Shown here: piece after piece, positions 1 to 7,920 of the stretch
How positions within the stretch are numbered: position 1 is the first letter of the stretch
Layout: the number at the start of each line of letters is the position of its first letter
NCBI GenBank assembly: GCA_900103495.1
Contig: FMWZ01000008.1
Location: 119,191-183,190 of the forward strand
Source of the DNA: Lachnospiraceae bacterium G11
Lineage (GTDB): Bacteria; Bacillota; Clostridia; Lachnospirales; Lachnospiraceae
Length of the DNA: 64,000 bases
Direction: 5' to 3'
Program-made: the position numbers and the translations under genes
Notes under the pieces: generated by a model
Seen by the model: the letters and a program-made list of their open reading frames with translations, nothing else
Databases searched by the model: none
Told to the model about the DNA's origin: nothing

Positions 1-676
1 GAATTATTCCGCTTCCGGTTATCACAGAAACCATGTAGATATTCTGAGCCACCGCTTCGGAAATTACTTCTGTTTTTTTACCTGTGAAAACGCTGCCCAC
101 AACATTTCTTTCGCTGTCAAAAACAGGCATGTAATATCCGAAGTACTCTTCGTTATCTATATACAGGCTTTGTATATAACACTCAGTCTGGTTCTTATAT
201 ACGTTCTCATAAACGTAGTCCGGAATCGGAAGCAACTCAATGCGTCTGCCAATGCTGTTTCTCAATGAAGTAACAATAAGTCTGTCTCCATAGTACATTG
301 CAGAATATACTTCCCCTTCCTCAGCCAGGGAATCAAAAAGCTTATAGTTATTGTTAATAACAAAAGTGCCCTTGATGATATTTCCGGACTTCAAGGGTAT
401 GAAATCATCGCTGCTCATAACGTTATACGAACTTATGATAACAAGAGCGGTACTCTTTAGCTCATTTTTGACCTCATCAGACATGGTCTTGTTAACAGTT
501 CGGTAACTGGCAAGTATGGTCAAAGAGCCCATGATAAGTACAGGGATAAGCGCAAGGATAATTACCTTGATGAGAAGCTTAATCCCTCGATTTCCATACT
601 TTCTTCCCTCCAGCAACAGCCCCAGGGAAAAATCGTTATTTTCTACTTTTTCTTTGCTTTTCTTTTCTGTATCCAT
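1..676 (-). CDS. Sensory membrane protein with extracellular cache domain, probably a methyl-accepting chemotaxis protein (3' end cut off)
   Basis: About 225 N-terminal residues are visible; the rest lies beyond the left edge. A charged cytoplasmic start (MDTEKKSKEKVEN) leads into a transmembrane helix at about residues 33-52. An extracellular segment of roughly 160 residues follows and a second hydrophobic stretch (VSVITGSGII) begins at the edge. The segment has a single-cache pattern (LIVTSLRNSIGRR, then EEYFGYYMPVFDSERNVVG), typical of receptors in Clostridia. The signalling domain is not visible, so a diguanylate cyclase or histidine kinase cannot be excluded. It starts 9 bp after the lipoprotein stop, so the two are probably cotranscribed. 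Confidence 0.7.
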   Translation of the reverse strand, partial: MDTEKKSKEKVENNDFSLGLLLEGRKYGNRGIKLLIKVIILALIPVLIMGSLTILASYRTVNKTMSDEVKNELKSTALVIISSYNVMSSDDFIPLKSGNIIKGTFVINNNYKLFDSLAEEGEVYSAMYYGDRLIVTSLRNSIGRRIELLPIPDYVYENVYKNQTECYIQSLYIDNEEYFGYYMPVFDSERNVVGSVFTGKKTEVISEAVAQNIYMVSVITGSGII

Positions 677-685
677 AACCTCATC

Positions 686-2482
686 CTAATCTATCAAGTA
701 GGAGTAAATATTGGACTGCACCTTGTAGTACGCTTCTATTCTGCACCAATCCACCACTTCCTTATATCCGGCCTTAAGCGCAGATGTCTGCATATCTTTT
801 ATTACTTCATTAAATTCCTCTTCACTTTCCGCATATATTGCATTCCAGCTTCCCTCTTTAAGGATATAGCTGAGCTTTGTGTAGGAAGAAGTAAGTTCCT
901 CCGGCAATTCATGCATTACATATGCATCCGGGGCAAGAACATAAAAGTTTGATTGACCAAGATACTCAGCCTCATTCTCCACTTCATGTTCTTCCAGCCA
1001 TTCATTCTCTATCTTGTAATTTAACTGATTACTCTTCATGTTAATCCAGGTCAAAACGTTGTATTTTTGTCCGTTGGATTCAGAGATTGCAGTATCTCTG
1101 GACCAGATGTTGAATCCAAAATACGGTGCTCCATCACTGTATGAACCAAGGAAACCACTGCTCATATCAAACTGGTAATTTGGGTGATACAGGGCCTCAA
1201 ATCCGGGGTTAAGTAACACCGTGTTTCCATCTACATCGTAATCCCAGCAGACACCCTTGGGGCCGTAATAGGAAGTCAAGGCTCCGTCCGGCGAAGCCAT
1301 CCAGTCAAGTATGGCCATGCAAAGCTCCGGATACTCTGTGTCCTTTCCTATACACCATACCTGGTCCTCTCCTACCGTCTTAAGTCCTCTTACCAGATTG
1401 ACCTGATTTTTAAAGGTCAAAGGGGCCATCATTTTCTCGTCCGCCAGATGTTCAATTGTATTGTAGGCATCGTATCCAAGTTCGGAATTGACACAAAACA
1501 GGTTCTGTCCATCTGCGTAGGAATCATATACCATTTTATAGGACATCTCCTTGGATCTTGGATTAATAAGGCCCGCCCTGTACATCTTATTGTAGAACTC
1601 AAGACATTGGATATACTCACTGTCATCATCCAATGCCCCGGAGAATGTTCTGTACCTGGGATTAAAGAATCCAACATAAAAATCTTCGTATCCAAAAAAA
1701 GCTTTTACGGCATCCGAAACGCTGGAATTTAATACATCCTCCTGACCGCTGTACAAGGTTGCACCATAGATTTCCTTGCCTGAGTCAGACACTCCGGCCC
1801 GATCTTTGATCACGCTGAGAATGTTAATATAATCATCCATTTCCTCAGGGTCTTCCAGGTTAAATCTTCTGTACAAATCCCATCTGATATCGGGATGATA
1901 CTGAAATTCCGCATATTCGCCGTCTTTGTACGCAACCTCATCGGGTATACCGTAAAGTTTTCCATCCGTCTCCCTTTTGCTTGCGTATATGGCAACTTTC
2001 ATGGTTGAGCCAATGTTTGTCCCGTATTTTGAGAACAACCCATCTTCTTCCAGATTTCTGACCAAGCCTCTGTCAATGCAATCCTTTAACCTGTCATGTG
2101 ATTTAAGCAACACAAAATCCCAATCACAGCGACCGGCCTTGGCACTTTGGTAATAATCGCCGTCATTGGTATTCACAAATTCCAGTTCAACATTAAAAAG
2201 GTCCTTCACTATCTGACCGAACCAGCCCTCTTGCACTCCTCTTTTTTTGTTTAGCTCGTTATAGACTTTAAGAGTAACGGTCTCTTCGGGAATAATTGCC
2301 ATAACCTCTTCTCTTAGAGGTTTATATGGGGCATATATGTCACCTGCAGGTTTTTCATCCTCGTCTGTTTCCACCGAGTACAGGTATATGCTTTTTCCTG
2401 AGGAATCACCGCATCCGCTGACAAAAAGAAAGGCAGCACAAAAAACTAAAGACAGGCATCTTTTTACAAAGTCATTCTTCAT
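686..2482 (-). CDS. Extracellular solute-binding lipoprotein (ABC-type, family 1-like)
   Basis: A 598-residue secreted lipoprotein. The N-terminus has a lysine-containing n-region, a hydrophobic core and a lipobox (VSGC, Cys24), so it should be anchored to the outer face of the membrane. The body looks like the large carbohydrate or peptide binding proteins of Firmicutes (LplA-like). The C-terminus (EAYYKVQSNIYSYLID) resembles the end of that family. The ligand is unknown. No ABC permease genes lie beside it. Instead the next gene is a chemoreceptor 9 bp away, which suggests a ligand-presenting role in taxis. The start is supported by AGGAGC six bases before the ATG. Confidence 0.75.
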   Translation of the reverse strand: MKNDFVKRCLSLVFCAAFLFVSGCGDSSGKSIYLYSVETDEDEKPAGDIYAPYKPLREEVMAIIPEETVTLKVYNELNKKRGVQEGWFGQIVKDLFNVELEFVNTNDGDYYQSAKAGRCDWDFVLLKSHDRLKDCIDRGLVRNLEEDGLFSKYGTNIGSTMKVAIYASKRETDGKLYGIPDEVAYKDGEYAEFQYHPDIRWDLYRRFNLEDPEEMDDYINILSVIKDRAGVSDSGKEIYGATLYSGQEDVLNSSVSDAVKAFFGYEDFYVGFFNPRYRTFSGALDDDSEYIQCLEFYNKMYRAGLINPRSKEMSYKMVYDSYADGQNLFCVNSELGYDAYNTIEHLADEKMMAPLTFKNQVNLVRGLKTVGEDQVWCIGKDTEYPELCMAILDWMASPDGALTSYYGPKGVCWDYDVDGNTVLLNPGFEALYHPNYQFDMSSGFLGSYSDGAPYFGFNIWSRDTAISESNGQKYNVLTWINMKSNQLNYKIENEWLEEHEVENEAEYLGQSNFYVLAPDAYVMHELPEELTSSYTKLSYILKEGSWNAIYAESEEEFNEVIKDMQTSALKAGYKEVVDWCRIEAYYKVQSNIYSYLID

Positions 2483-2509
2483 ATTTCAGCTCCTGTCAAT
2501 ATATATTCT

Positions 2510-2539
2510 ATAATAACATTAATTTGTCGCAAAATTCAA
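2510..2539 (-). promoter_or_regulatory. Candidate sigma-A promoter for the lipoprotein-receptor operon
   Basis: On the minus strand TTGAAT (2534-2539) and TATTAT (2510-2515) are separated by 18 bp, about 27 bp upstream of the lipoprotein start. This is a by-eye match in an AT-rich region. Confidence 0.4.
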
Positions 2540-2599
2540 TACTTTTTTGTTTTCTTTCTGTTTTAACACGAAAATTTGTATAAATTTGTCAGGCAGAAA

Positions 2600-2645
2600 T
2601 TGAGCAAAAAATAAACACTATGTAGTATTGAAAACCACATAGTGT
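2600..2645 (+). promoter_or_regulatory. Candidate promoter of trhA overlapped by a 9-bp inverted repeat
   Basis: TTGAGC (2600-2605) and TAGTAT (2623-2628) are spaced by 17 bp. A perfect 9-bp inverted repeat, ACACTATGT (2615-2623) and ACATAGTGT (2637-2645), straddles the -10 box and start region. It could be an operator or a 5' leader hairpin. No binding protein can be named. Confidence 0.4.
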
Positions 2646-2687
2646 CGTGTTATCATAACAATATAGCATTTTAAAGGAAGTGACAAC

Positions 2688-3362
2688 ATGACAAGAACAA
2701 AACTGGCTGACCGTATTCTCCCCAACTACACCAAAGGTGAAGAGGCCGCCAACATGATTACACACATTGTGGGCGCCGTATTCGGAATCGTCGCCCTGGT
2801 TATATGCGTGGTCCTCTCTGTCCGAAACCATGACGCATTTTACGTGGTTGGAAGTGCCATCTACGGAGCATCTCTTATAGTGCTTTACACCATGTCAAGC
2901 GTCTACCACGGACTGAAGCCCAACATGGGAAAGCGTGTCATGCAGGTAATCGACCACTGCACCATATATTTCCTTATAGGGGGAACCTACACTCCCATCG
3001 TTCTCGGTCCCTTAAGAGAATTATCGCCCGGCTGGGGATGGACCATCTTCGGAGTCGTATGGGGTCTGGCAATCTTCTCCGCTGTGCTTACCGCCATCGA
3101 CCTTAAGAAGTTCGCCATCATCTCCATGGCAGGCTACATCGGAATAGGCTGGTGCATCATCATCGCCATCAAACCCACCATACAGGCCATCACCATTAAC
3201 GGATTCTACTGGGTTCTGGCAGGAGGCCTTGCCTACACCGTGGGCGCCATCCTCTACGGCCTCGGCAAGAAGCACCGCTACATGCACTCCGTCTTCCACG
3301 TGTTCGTCCTTGCCGGCACCGCCCTCCAGTTCATCGCAATCCTCAAGTATGTAGTAGCATGA
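2688..3362 (+). CDS. trhA: Hemolysin III family membrane protein (PAQR superfamily)
   Basis: A 224-residue protein with about seven transmembrane helices. It carries the PAQR/hemolysin III signatures: an early EE-N-THIVGA motif, SSVYH near residue 73, DHCTIY near residue 95 and the C-terminal HSVFH. These His, Ser and Asp residues form the presumed metal site of the superfamily. Bacterial members have been linked to membrane-lipid homeostasis; the old name hemolysin does not prove toxin activity. It is transcribed alone, divergent from the lipoprotein gene, and its 3' end faces the paired palindromes. AAGGAAGTG precedes the ATG. Confidence 0.9.
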   Translation: MTRTKLADRILPNYTKGEEAANMITHIVGAVFGIVALVICVVLSVRNHDAFYVVGSAIYGASLIVLYTMSSVYHGLKPNMGKRVMQVIDHCTIYFLIGGTYTPIVLGPLRELSPGWGWTIFGVVWGLAIFSAVLTAIDLKKFAIISMAGYIGIGWCIIIAIKPTIQAITINGFYWVLAGGLAYTVGAILYGLGKKHRYMHSVFHVFVLAGTALQFIAILKYVVA

Positions 3363-3383
3363 CCTGCTTTACCGCAATTATTC

Positions 3384-3524
3384 GGCAGGTACATAATTAC
3401 ATCACACGGTAGACACGTTTGCACTTAGATCTCGCACGTAACGGTACATAAGGTGCTAAAATACAGCACCTAAGTACCGACGGCTCGATAAAGTCTACCT
3501 TAGTGATATAATTATGTACCTGCC
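3384..3524. repeat. Nested palindrome 1, about 141 bp
   Basis: Outer arms are 3384-3414 and 3493-3524. The first 16 bases (GGCAGGTACATAATTA) are exactly complementary to the far end; the match continues through ATCAC and GTAGAC with small mismatches. Inside is a second hairpin (3442-3479) made of GGTAC and AGGTGCT with their complements. As RNA this would fold into a long branched hairpin downstream of trhA. It may act as a terminator or be a miniature mobile element. This element and the next fill most of the gene-free stretch 3363-3727. Confidence 0.75.
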
Positions 3525-3573
3525 TTACATTTTTAAAGCAAGTTCTGCAAGTCCTAAAGCAATCGCAAAACGA

Positions 3574-3713
3574 AAAGGCAGGCATATACTATTTGTTTCA
3601 GAGACCCTCTGAGGACGTCCCCACTTAGCGAGGTTTCTCACGAGCTTAGTGGGGCTACGTTCCGAAGCGGAGCGGAAGCGCGTCTCAGAAATAAATAGTA
3701 TATGCCTGCCTTT
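3574..3713. repeat. Nested palindrome 2, about 140 bp, possible bidirectional terminator
   Basis: Outer arms of 32 bp (3574-3605 and 3682-3713) are complementary with two mismatches and begin AAAGGCAGGC. The interior holds another inverted repeat, CCCCACTTAGC against GCTTAGTGGGG. On the minus strand the arm is followed by a T-rich stretch (CCTTTTCGTTTT), so it could terminate the carboxypeptidase operon that ends at 3728. Its length and GGCAGG ends match those of palindrome 1, 50 bp away, although the internal sequences differ. Confidence 0.75.
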
Positions 3714-3727
3714 GACCCGTTAGGCGT

Positions 3728-5188
3728 TTAGTTTAACTTGCGATCAGCCGTCTTTAGGACTGCCTGCACCAGTTCCTCGGCGGTCTGGGGCTTAGTGGAG
3801 TCCTTGGGTGAGAAGGTGCGTCCCTTGGTGAGGACGTCCGTGCCGTAGTCCAAGAGGATTTCGGACACGAAGCTTCTAAGGACGTTGCTTTCGGCTCCGA
3901 AGACAAGGGAGACAAGAATGTGGTCACCATCGCCGCAGGTGACATCCTTTGCGGAGATAAGGCAGCACATGGCGCCGTTGGTTGTGCCGGTCTTGAGTCC
4001 GATGGTTCCCTTCACGTTGTAGATAAGGGGGTTGGTATTTCTGGCCAGGAATCCCATGGAGGGAAGGCTGGCTTCTTTCATGGATGTTATTTCTGTAACC
4101 TGAGGGTAAACAGCAAGAAGATATTTTACAAGAGTAAACATGTCATTTGCTGTGGATCTGTTCTGGACCTTGGCGGTAACCACATCATCGGTATATGTGG
4201 GAAGCCCGTTGGAGTTATAGAATCTGGTTGACTCACTCAGTCCGAGGCTTTCCGCTTTGGCATTCATAAGCTTAACAAATTCGGTCTCGGTGCCGGCCAC
4301 ATACTCAGCCAGGGCCATTGCACACTCATTGCTGGAAGCCAAAAGCATTCCCTTTATCAGTTCATTAACGTTGGTCTCAAGGTCGGTATCAAGTCTTACT
4401 ACTCCGTCTTCCCCATACGAGAGTCTGGAAACCGCATCAGAAATATATACCGTATCATACATTCCTATCTTCCCTTCAGATATGGCATCCATAACAAGAA
4501 GATAGGTCATAAGCTTTGATGTGCTGGCTATAAGCACCGTTCTGTCAGGCTCATATTCGTAGAGAATTTCTCCTGTGGTGGCATCCGCAAGAAGACAGCT
4601 TCTGCTGGCCATAAAGAATTCATCTTCCTCAAGTTCATCCATATTGACAGAGAACTCCTCAGAAGTATCCACGTAAAGCTCATCATTGTCGAAAGTCATC
4701 TTGGTGTCCAACATCAGTGCCAGCTCCGGCACGTTGATAAAGCAGTCATAGACTCCATCGGTCACACTGCCAACCAAAGTGAATCTCTTAAGTTCCACAT
4801 CATCCATAAACATGGGAGTAGTCTTAAGATTGAAATTGTAGGTAAAATCAGCCTCCATGACCTCCTCGTCAAAGGGCTCGTTTTCACCGCCTCTTGCTCC
4901 ATATGGAATTCCGGTATTTATAATAATTTCGCTCTTTGAAACAGAAACGTCAAACTGCTTTTCTGTTCCCGAAAGGGCTGCGGCCATATCTCTCAAAGAA
5001 ACATAGGTGTTGTTGGTGTATGTAACATTTAAAAGCTTAACGGTGTACGTTCTGCCGTTTACGTGAAGCTGCCCATTTTCGGGAGCCTCCTGCTCCCCCT
5101 GGGCACGTACCACACCCTGAGGTATAAGCCATGCGCAAATAACTAATGGTATTAGCGAAAAACATAATAATCTCCTGAATCTATTCAT
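3728..5188 (-). CDS. Serine-type D-alanyl-D-alanine carboxypeptidase (peptidase S11) with N-terminal stalk-like domain
   Basis: A secreted penicillin-binding protein that trims the terminal D-Ala of peptidoglycan stem peptides. All three S11 motifs are present: STSK at about residues 222-225, SSN at 285-287 and KTG at 399-401. A signal peptide occupies the first 30 residues. A domain resembling copper amine oxidase N-terminal repeats (about residues 38-95, LHVNGRTYTVKLLNV...VSLRDMA) precedes the catalytic part. The ATG at 5188 is preferred over an in-frame start at 5230. It has GGAGGG eight bases upstream, gives a normal signal peptide and overlaps the previous stop by 8 bp (ATGAATAG). It is the last gene of its operon. 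Confidence 0.9.
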   Translation of the reverse strand: MNRFRRLLCFSLIPLVICAWLIPQGVVRAQGEQEAPENGQLHVNGRTYTVKLLNVTYTNNTYVSLRDMAAALSGTEKQFDVSVSKSEIIINTGIPYGARGGENEPFDEEVMEADFTYNFNLKTTPMFMDDVELKRFTLVGSVTDGVYDCFINVPELALMLDTKMTFDNDELYVDTSEEFSVNMDELEEDEFFMASRSCLLADATTGEILYEYEPDRTVLIASTSKLMTYLLVMDAISEGKIGMYDTVYISDAVSRLSYGEDGVVRLDTDLETNVNELIKGMLLASSNECAMALAEYVAGTETEFVKLMNAKAESLGLSESTRFYNSNGLPTYTDDVVTAKVQNRSTANDMFTLVKYLLAVYPQVTEITSMKEASLPSMGFLARNTNPLIYNVKGTIGLKTGTTNGAMCCLISAKDVTCGDGDHILVSLVFGAESNVLRSFVSEILLDYGTDVLTKGRTFSPKDSTKPQTAEELVQAVLKTADRKLN

Positions 5189-5801
5189 TGCCTTCGCCCT
5201 CCCACTTGTCATACAGAATGGGATCCTCACCGCTTTTCACTATCACAAGGGTGTTTCCGTTGCAAAGATAAGTCTCTGCTCTGCCACTCTTTTGCGTTGA
5301 GGAGTTAAGCTCATCAAAAGAAGGAAGAATTGCCGGAGCATTCTCCTTTAGATAAGTTGCTAAATCACATCCCAGGGTTTCGGTAATAAGATCAGAAGGA
5401 TTGCCTGCTCGACCGCTTGCTTCAAGTCGGTTTTTGACCAGCAAAGTCACAGCCTCCTCGAAGGCTTTGTATGCCAGGCTCTCGCATTCCTCGTAGGATG
5501 CCTGATCCAGGCTCTCGTCGAATTCACCCTTACTTTTGAAGGTCAGAATAACATTATACTTAATGGAGGGGACTATGTTTTTAACATCTATTTCATCCCC
5601 CAGTCTGGCAAGCCTGATATAGTCCTCAATACCTTCGGTAACCGATTCGGTCAAATCCACCTGCCTTACCCATTTACTTTGCTTGGCGAGTCTCTCTTCC
5701 TTCGTCAGAAAGAAGAAAATCATCACACTCATAAGTAAGAGCATAATAACAAAAACTGCTATTACGCCCCCGAAACCTCTTCTTCTCTTTCTTGCTGCCA
5801 T
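5181..5801 (-). CDS. Unknown membrane-anchored protein
   Basis: A 206-residue protein of no family I recognise. A very basic start (MAARKRRRG) and one transmembrane helix (about residues 11-32) indicate an N-in signal anchor. About 170 hydrophilic, acidic residues follow and should lie outside the membrane. It sits between the patatin-like lipase (4-bp gap) and the D,D-carboxypeptidase (8-bp overlap), so it is surely cotranscribed and may act at the cell envelope. AAGGAT lies seven bases before the ATG. Confidence 0.75.
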   Translation of the reverse strand: MAARKRRRGFGGVIAVFVIMLLLMSVMIFFFLTKEERLAKQSKWVRQVDLTESVTEGIEDYIRLARLGDEIDVKNIVPSIKYNVILTFKSKGEFDESLDQASYEECESLAYKAFEEAVTLLVKNRLEASGRAGNPSDLITETLGCDLATYLKENAPAILPSFDELNSSTQKSGRAETYLCNGNTLVIVKSGEDPILYDKWEGEGNE

Positions 5802-5805
5802 ATTT

Positions 5806-6660
5806 TTAATCCTTAAGAAATGCCTTTACTCTTTCAAGATTCTCCAGCCCCACTTCACGGCCGGCGTTATATGCGTTCATAAGTCTTTCAGGTTCTCTTA
5901 CAATGCCTGCCACATTTAAGGGTGCCTTGGGTTTAAGAATCAAAACCTCTCCCGGAAGCTTCTTCCCAAGCTCATTAATATGTGCAATTTGGGCGTTGTA
6001 TCTGTTATGTCTTGTGGCAAGAGCATGAACCATGTTGGGATAATTCCAAAGTTTAAGTCTAAGGAAAGGCAAGAGCTTGTTTTTGCCTTTCCTGTATTCC
6101 TCAGGCTGGGTTAGAATAACCACATTCTTCTCATAGCCTATGCTTCTGAAGTAATCAAGAGGCACTGCATCGCACATTCCTCCGTCCAAAAGTTCCTTTC
6201 CGTCAATACGAACAATCCTGGAAACTCCCGGAAGAGATGCGCTGGCTCTGAACCACTGAACGTCAATAGCATCTCCCCTGTCACACTTGTGGTACACGGG
6301 CATACCGGTTTTGGCATCGGCACAGACTACATAAAACTCCATGGGATTGTTTCTGAAGGTCTCACCATCCCATGGATCAAGTTCAAATGGAATTCGTCTG
6401 TAGCAGAAATCTACTCCAAACAAATCGCCTGTTTTAATCAGTGACTTTATACTGCAGTATCTCTCATCCTTACAGTACTTGACGTTGTACCTTATTCCTC
6501 TCCCGATTTGCTTTGATTTGAAGTTACAACCAAAGGCGGCACCTGCGGATACTCCGATGGCGCCGTCGAATGTAACTCCATTTTCCAAAAATACGTCCAG
6601 GATGCCACAGGTGAACAATCCCCTCATGGCACCGCCTTCCATTACTAAACCTGTCTTCAT
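5806..6660 (-). CDS. Patatin-like phospholipase family protein
   Basis: A 284-residue predicted lipid acyl hydrolase of the RssA/YlbK type. It shows the glycine-rich oxyanion region (MEGGAMRGLF, residues 7-16), the nucleophile elbow GVSAG (Ser39) and the DGG motif (LLDGGMCDA) carrying the catalytic Asp of the Ser-Asp dyad. There is no signal peptide, so it is probably cytoplasmic and peripherally membrane-bound. Its substrate is unknown. The start overlaps the rlmH stop in an ATGA arrangement, which implies translational coupling. Confidence 0.88.
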   Translation of the reverse strand: MKTGLVMEGGAMRGLFTCGILDVFLENGVTFDGAIGVSAGAAFGCNFKSKQIGRGIRYNVKYCKDERYCSIKSLIKTGDLFGVDFCYRRIPFELDPWDGETFRNNPMEFYVVCADAKTGMPVYHKCDRGDAIDVQWFRASASLPGVSRIVRIDGKELLDGGMCDAVPLDYFRSIGYEKNVVILTQPEEYRKGKNKLLPFLRLKLWNYPNMVHALATRHNRYNAQIAHINELGKKLPGEVLILKPKAPLNVAGIVREPERLMNAYNAGREVGLENLERVKAFLKD

Positions 6661-7139
6661 TTATGATATGGCTCCTTATTAATTATTCTAAACCCCCGGT
6701 ATAACTGTTCCAAAAAAATAAGCTGCATCAGCTGATGAGGAAATGTCATTTTGGAAAAGCTGATAAGCTCTTCGGACCTTTTCTTAATTATATCATGTAA
6801 ACCCAAAGAACCTCCAATAACAAAAACAAGATGGCTGACACCCCGGCCCGGGAGTTTATCGATTTTATCCGCAAACTCCACGGAATCAAACTGCTTTCCC
6901 TCGATTGCAAGGGAAAGCACATAAGAATCATCGGGAATGAGAGCCATTATTCTGTCGGCTTCCTTCTTTTTAATCTGAGTTTCCACAACATCAGATGCAC
7001 CGTCCGGGGTCTTCTCATCTTTTACATCCAGTATCTCGAGTTTACAGTATCTGCCAAGTCTCTTGGAATACTCGGCAATTCCGTCTCTCAAATACTGTTC
7101 CTTGACCTTCCCGACGGTTATAAGTGTTACTTTTAACAA
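6657..7139 (-). CDS. rlmH: 23S rRNA (pseudouridine1915-N3)-methyltransferase RlmH
   Basis: A 160-residue SPOUT methyltransferase that methylates pseudouridine 1915 in helix 69 of 23S rRNA, using S-adenosylmethionine. The family start (KVTLITVGKVKEQYL), the glycine-rich cofactor loop (FVIGGSLGLHD) and the conserved end (GFRIINKEPYHK) are present. The start codon is TTG; an in-frame TAA immediately precedes it, so no earlier start is possible. It lies 20 bp after the CheC-like gene and overlaps the patatin gene by 4 bp. Confidence 0.95.
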   Translation of the reverse strand: MLKVTLITVGKVKEQYLRDGIAEYSKRLGRYCKLEILDVKDEKTPDGASDVVETQIKKKEADRIMALIPDDSYVLSLAIEGKQFDSVEFADKIDKLPGRGVSHLVFVIGGSLGLHDIIKKRSEELISFSKMTFPHQLMQLIFLEQLYRGFRIINKEPYHK

Positions 7140-7159
7140 TTAATCTGTTTACTCCCTTA

Positions 7160-7762
7160 TTACTTGTGTTCATTGGATCTGAAAACAGCAACCATGTCCT
7201 TTGCAAAACTTACAGGATAAAGCTGTACCATGGTTGACTTAATCAGCCCTTCTATTTCCAATTTAAAAGCAATCTTTACGAATTTCTCATTATAGGTCTC
7301 AAACATCTTCTCAAAGAGCTTAACGCTCTCTACATCGATGGCATTAACCTGTGGTGTTGAAATATCAACGTTTCTCTCAAGCATGGTTGCCATACTGGTG
7401 GCAGAAGTTCCCATCATCTGGTTCATTGCTTCAGATACTGCGGACAATTCCATCTCACCGATGGTACCTTCAACATTGGTGCCGTCTCCACCCATCATAA
7501 GATTTGTAAGGCAAAGAACATCCCTCTCCTTTAAGATGAAAACGTTGTTTCCCGCAAGGCCTAGGACGTAATGAATCTGTACAAAGATACAGGTCTTCTC
7601 AAAGTCATCCATTGCCTCACTTCGGTTGATAATCTTAACGTTGGGCGTAGTGATGTTAACCTTGTGATTAACCATCATACTAAGGGTCGTAGCTGCATTT
7701 CCAAGACTAATGTTTGCGATTTCTCCTAATATATCCAGGTCATCTCTTGTCAGTTCTTCCAC
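7160..7762 (-). CDS. Stand-alone CheC-family phosphatase-like protein, similar to the FliY N-terminal domain
   Basis: A 200-residue CheC/CheX/FliY-N fold protein, predicted to dephosphorylate CheY-P or act at the switch. Two phosphatase-type motifs are visible: LGEIANISLGNAAT leading to NITTP, and VSEAMNQMMGTSAT leading to DISTP. It is much closer to the N-terminal domain of FliY in this window (LSAISEAMNQMMG) than to CheC at 14962. It has no FliN domain and no N-terminal CheY-binding peptide. The start is GTG with AGAAGGTG upstream. A TATAAT at 7802-7807 (minus) may be its -10 box. It heads an operon with rlmH and envelope genes, outside the fla/che operon. Confidence 0.85.
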   Translation of the reverse strand: MEELTRDDLDILGEIANISLGNAATTLSMMVNHKVNITTPNVKIINRSEAMDDFEKTCIFVQIHYVLGLAGNNVFILKERDVLCLTNLMMGGDGTNVEGTIGEMELSAVSEAMNQMMGTSATSMATMLERNVDISTPQVNAIDVESVKLFEKMFETYNEKFVKIAFKLEIEGLIKSTMVQLYPVSFAKDMVAVFRSNEHK

Positions 7763-7854
7763 TAATCACACCTTCTTTGCTTTTTATGAAAATATAGAGA
7801 TATTATACACCAATTTTTAGAATAATAAAAGAACTTTCGGGCAATTGTCCACGC

Positions 7855-7890
7855 AAAAAAAGCTCCAAGGCGGTTAAGCCTTGAAGCTTT
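7855..7890 (-). terminator. Intrinsic terminator of rpsB-tsf
   Basis: On the minus strand an AAAGCTTCAAGGC stem pairs with GCCTTGGAGCTTT around a short loop and is followed directly by a run of T. It lies about 30 bp after the tsf stop. Confidence 0.9.
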
Positions 7891-7920
7891 CATACAATCT
7901 TTATTGATTATAAGATTCGA

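Noticed and set aside
3397..3585. A 62-residue open frame within the palindromes
   Set aside because: It runs through the hairpin arms, has no ribosome binding site and no protein-like composition.
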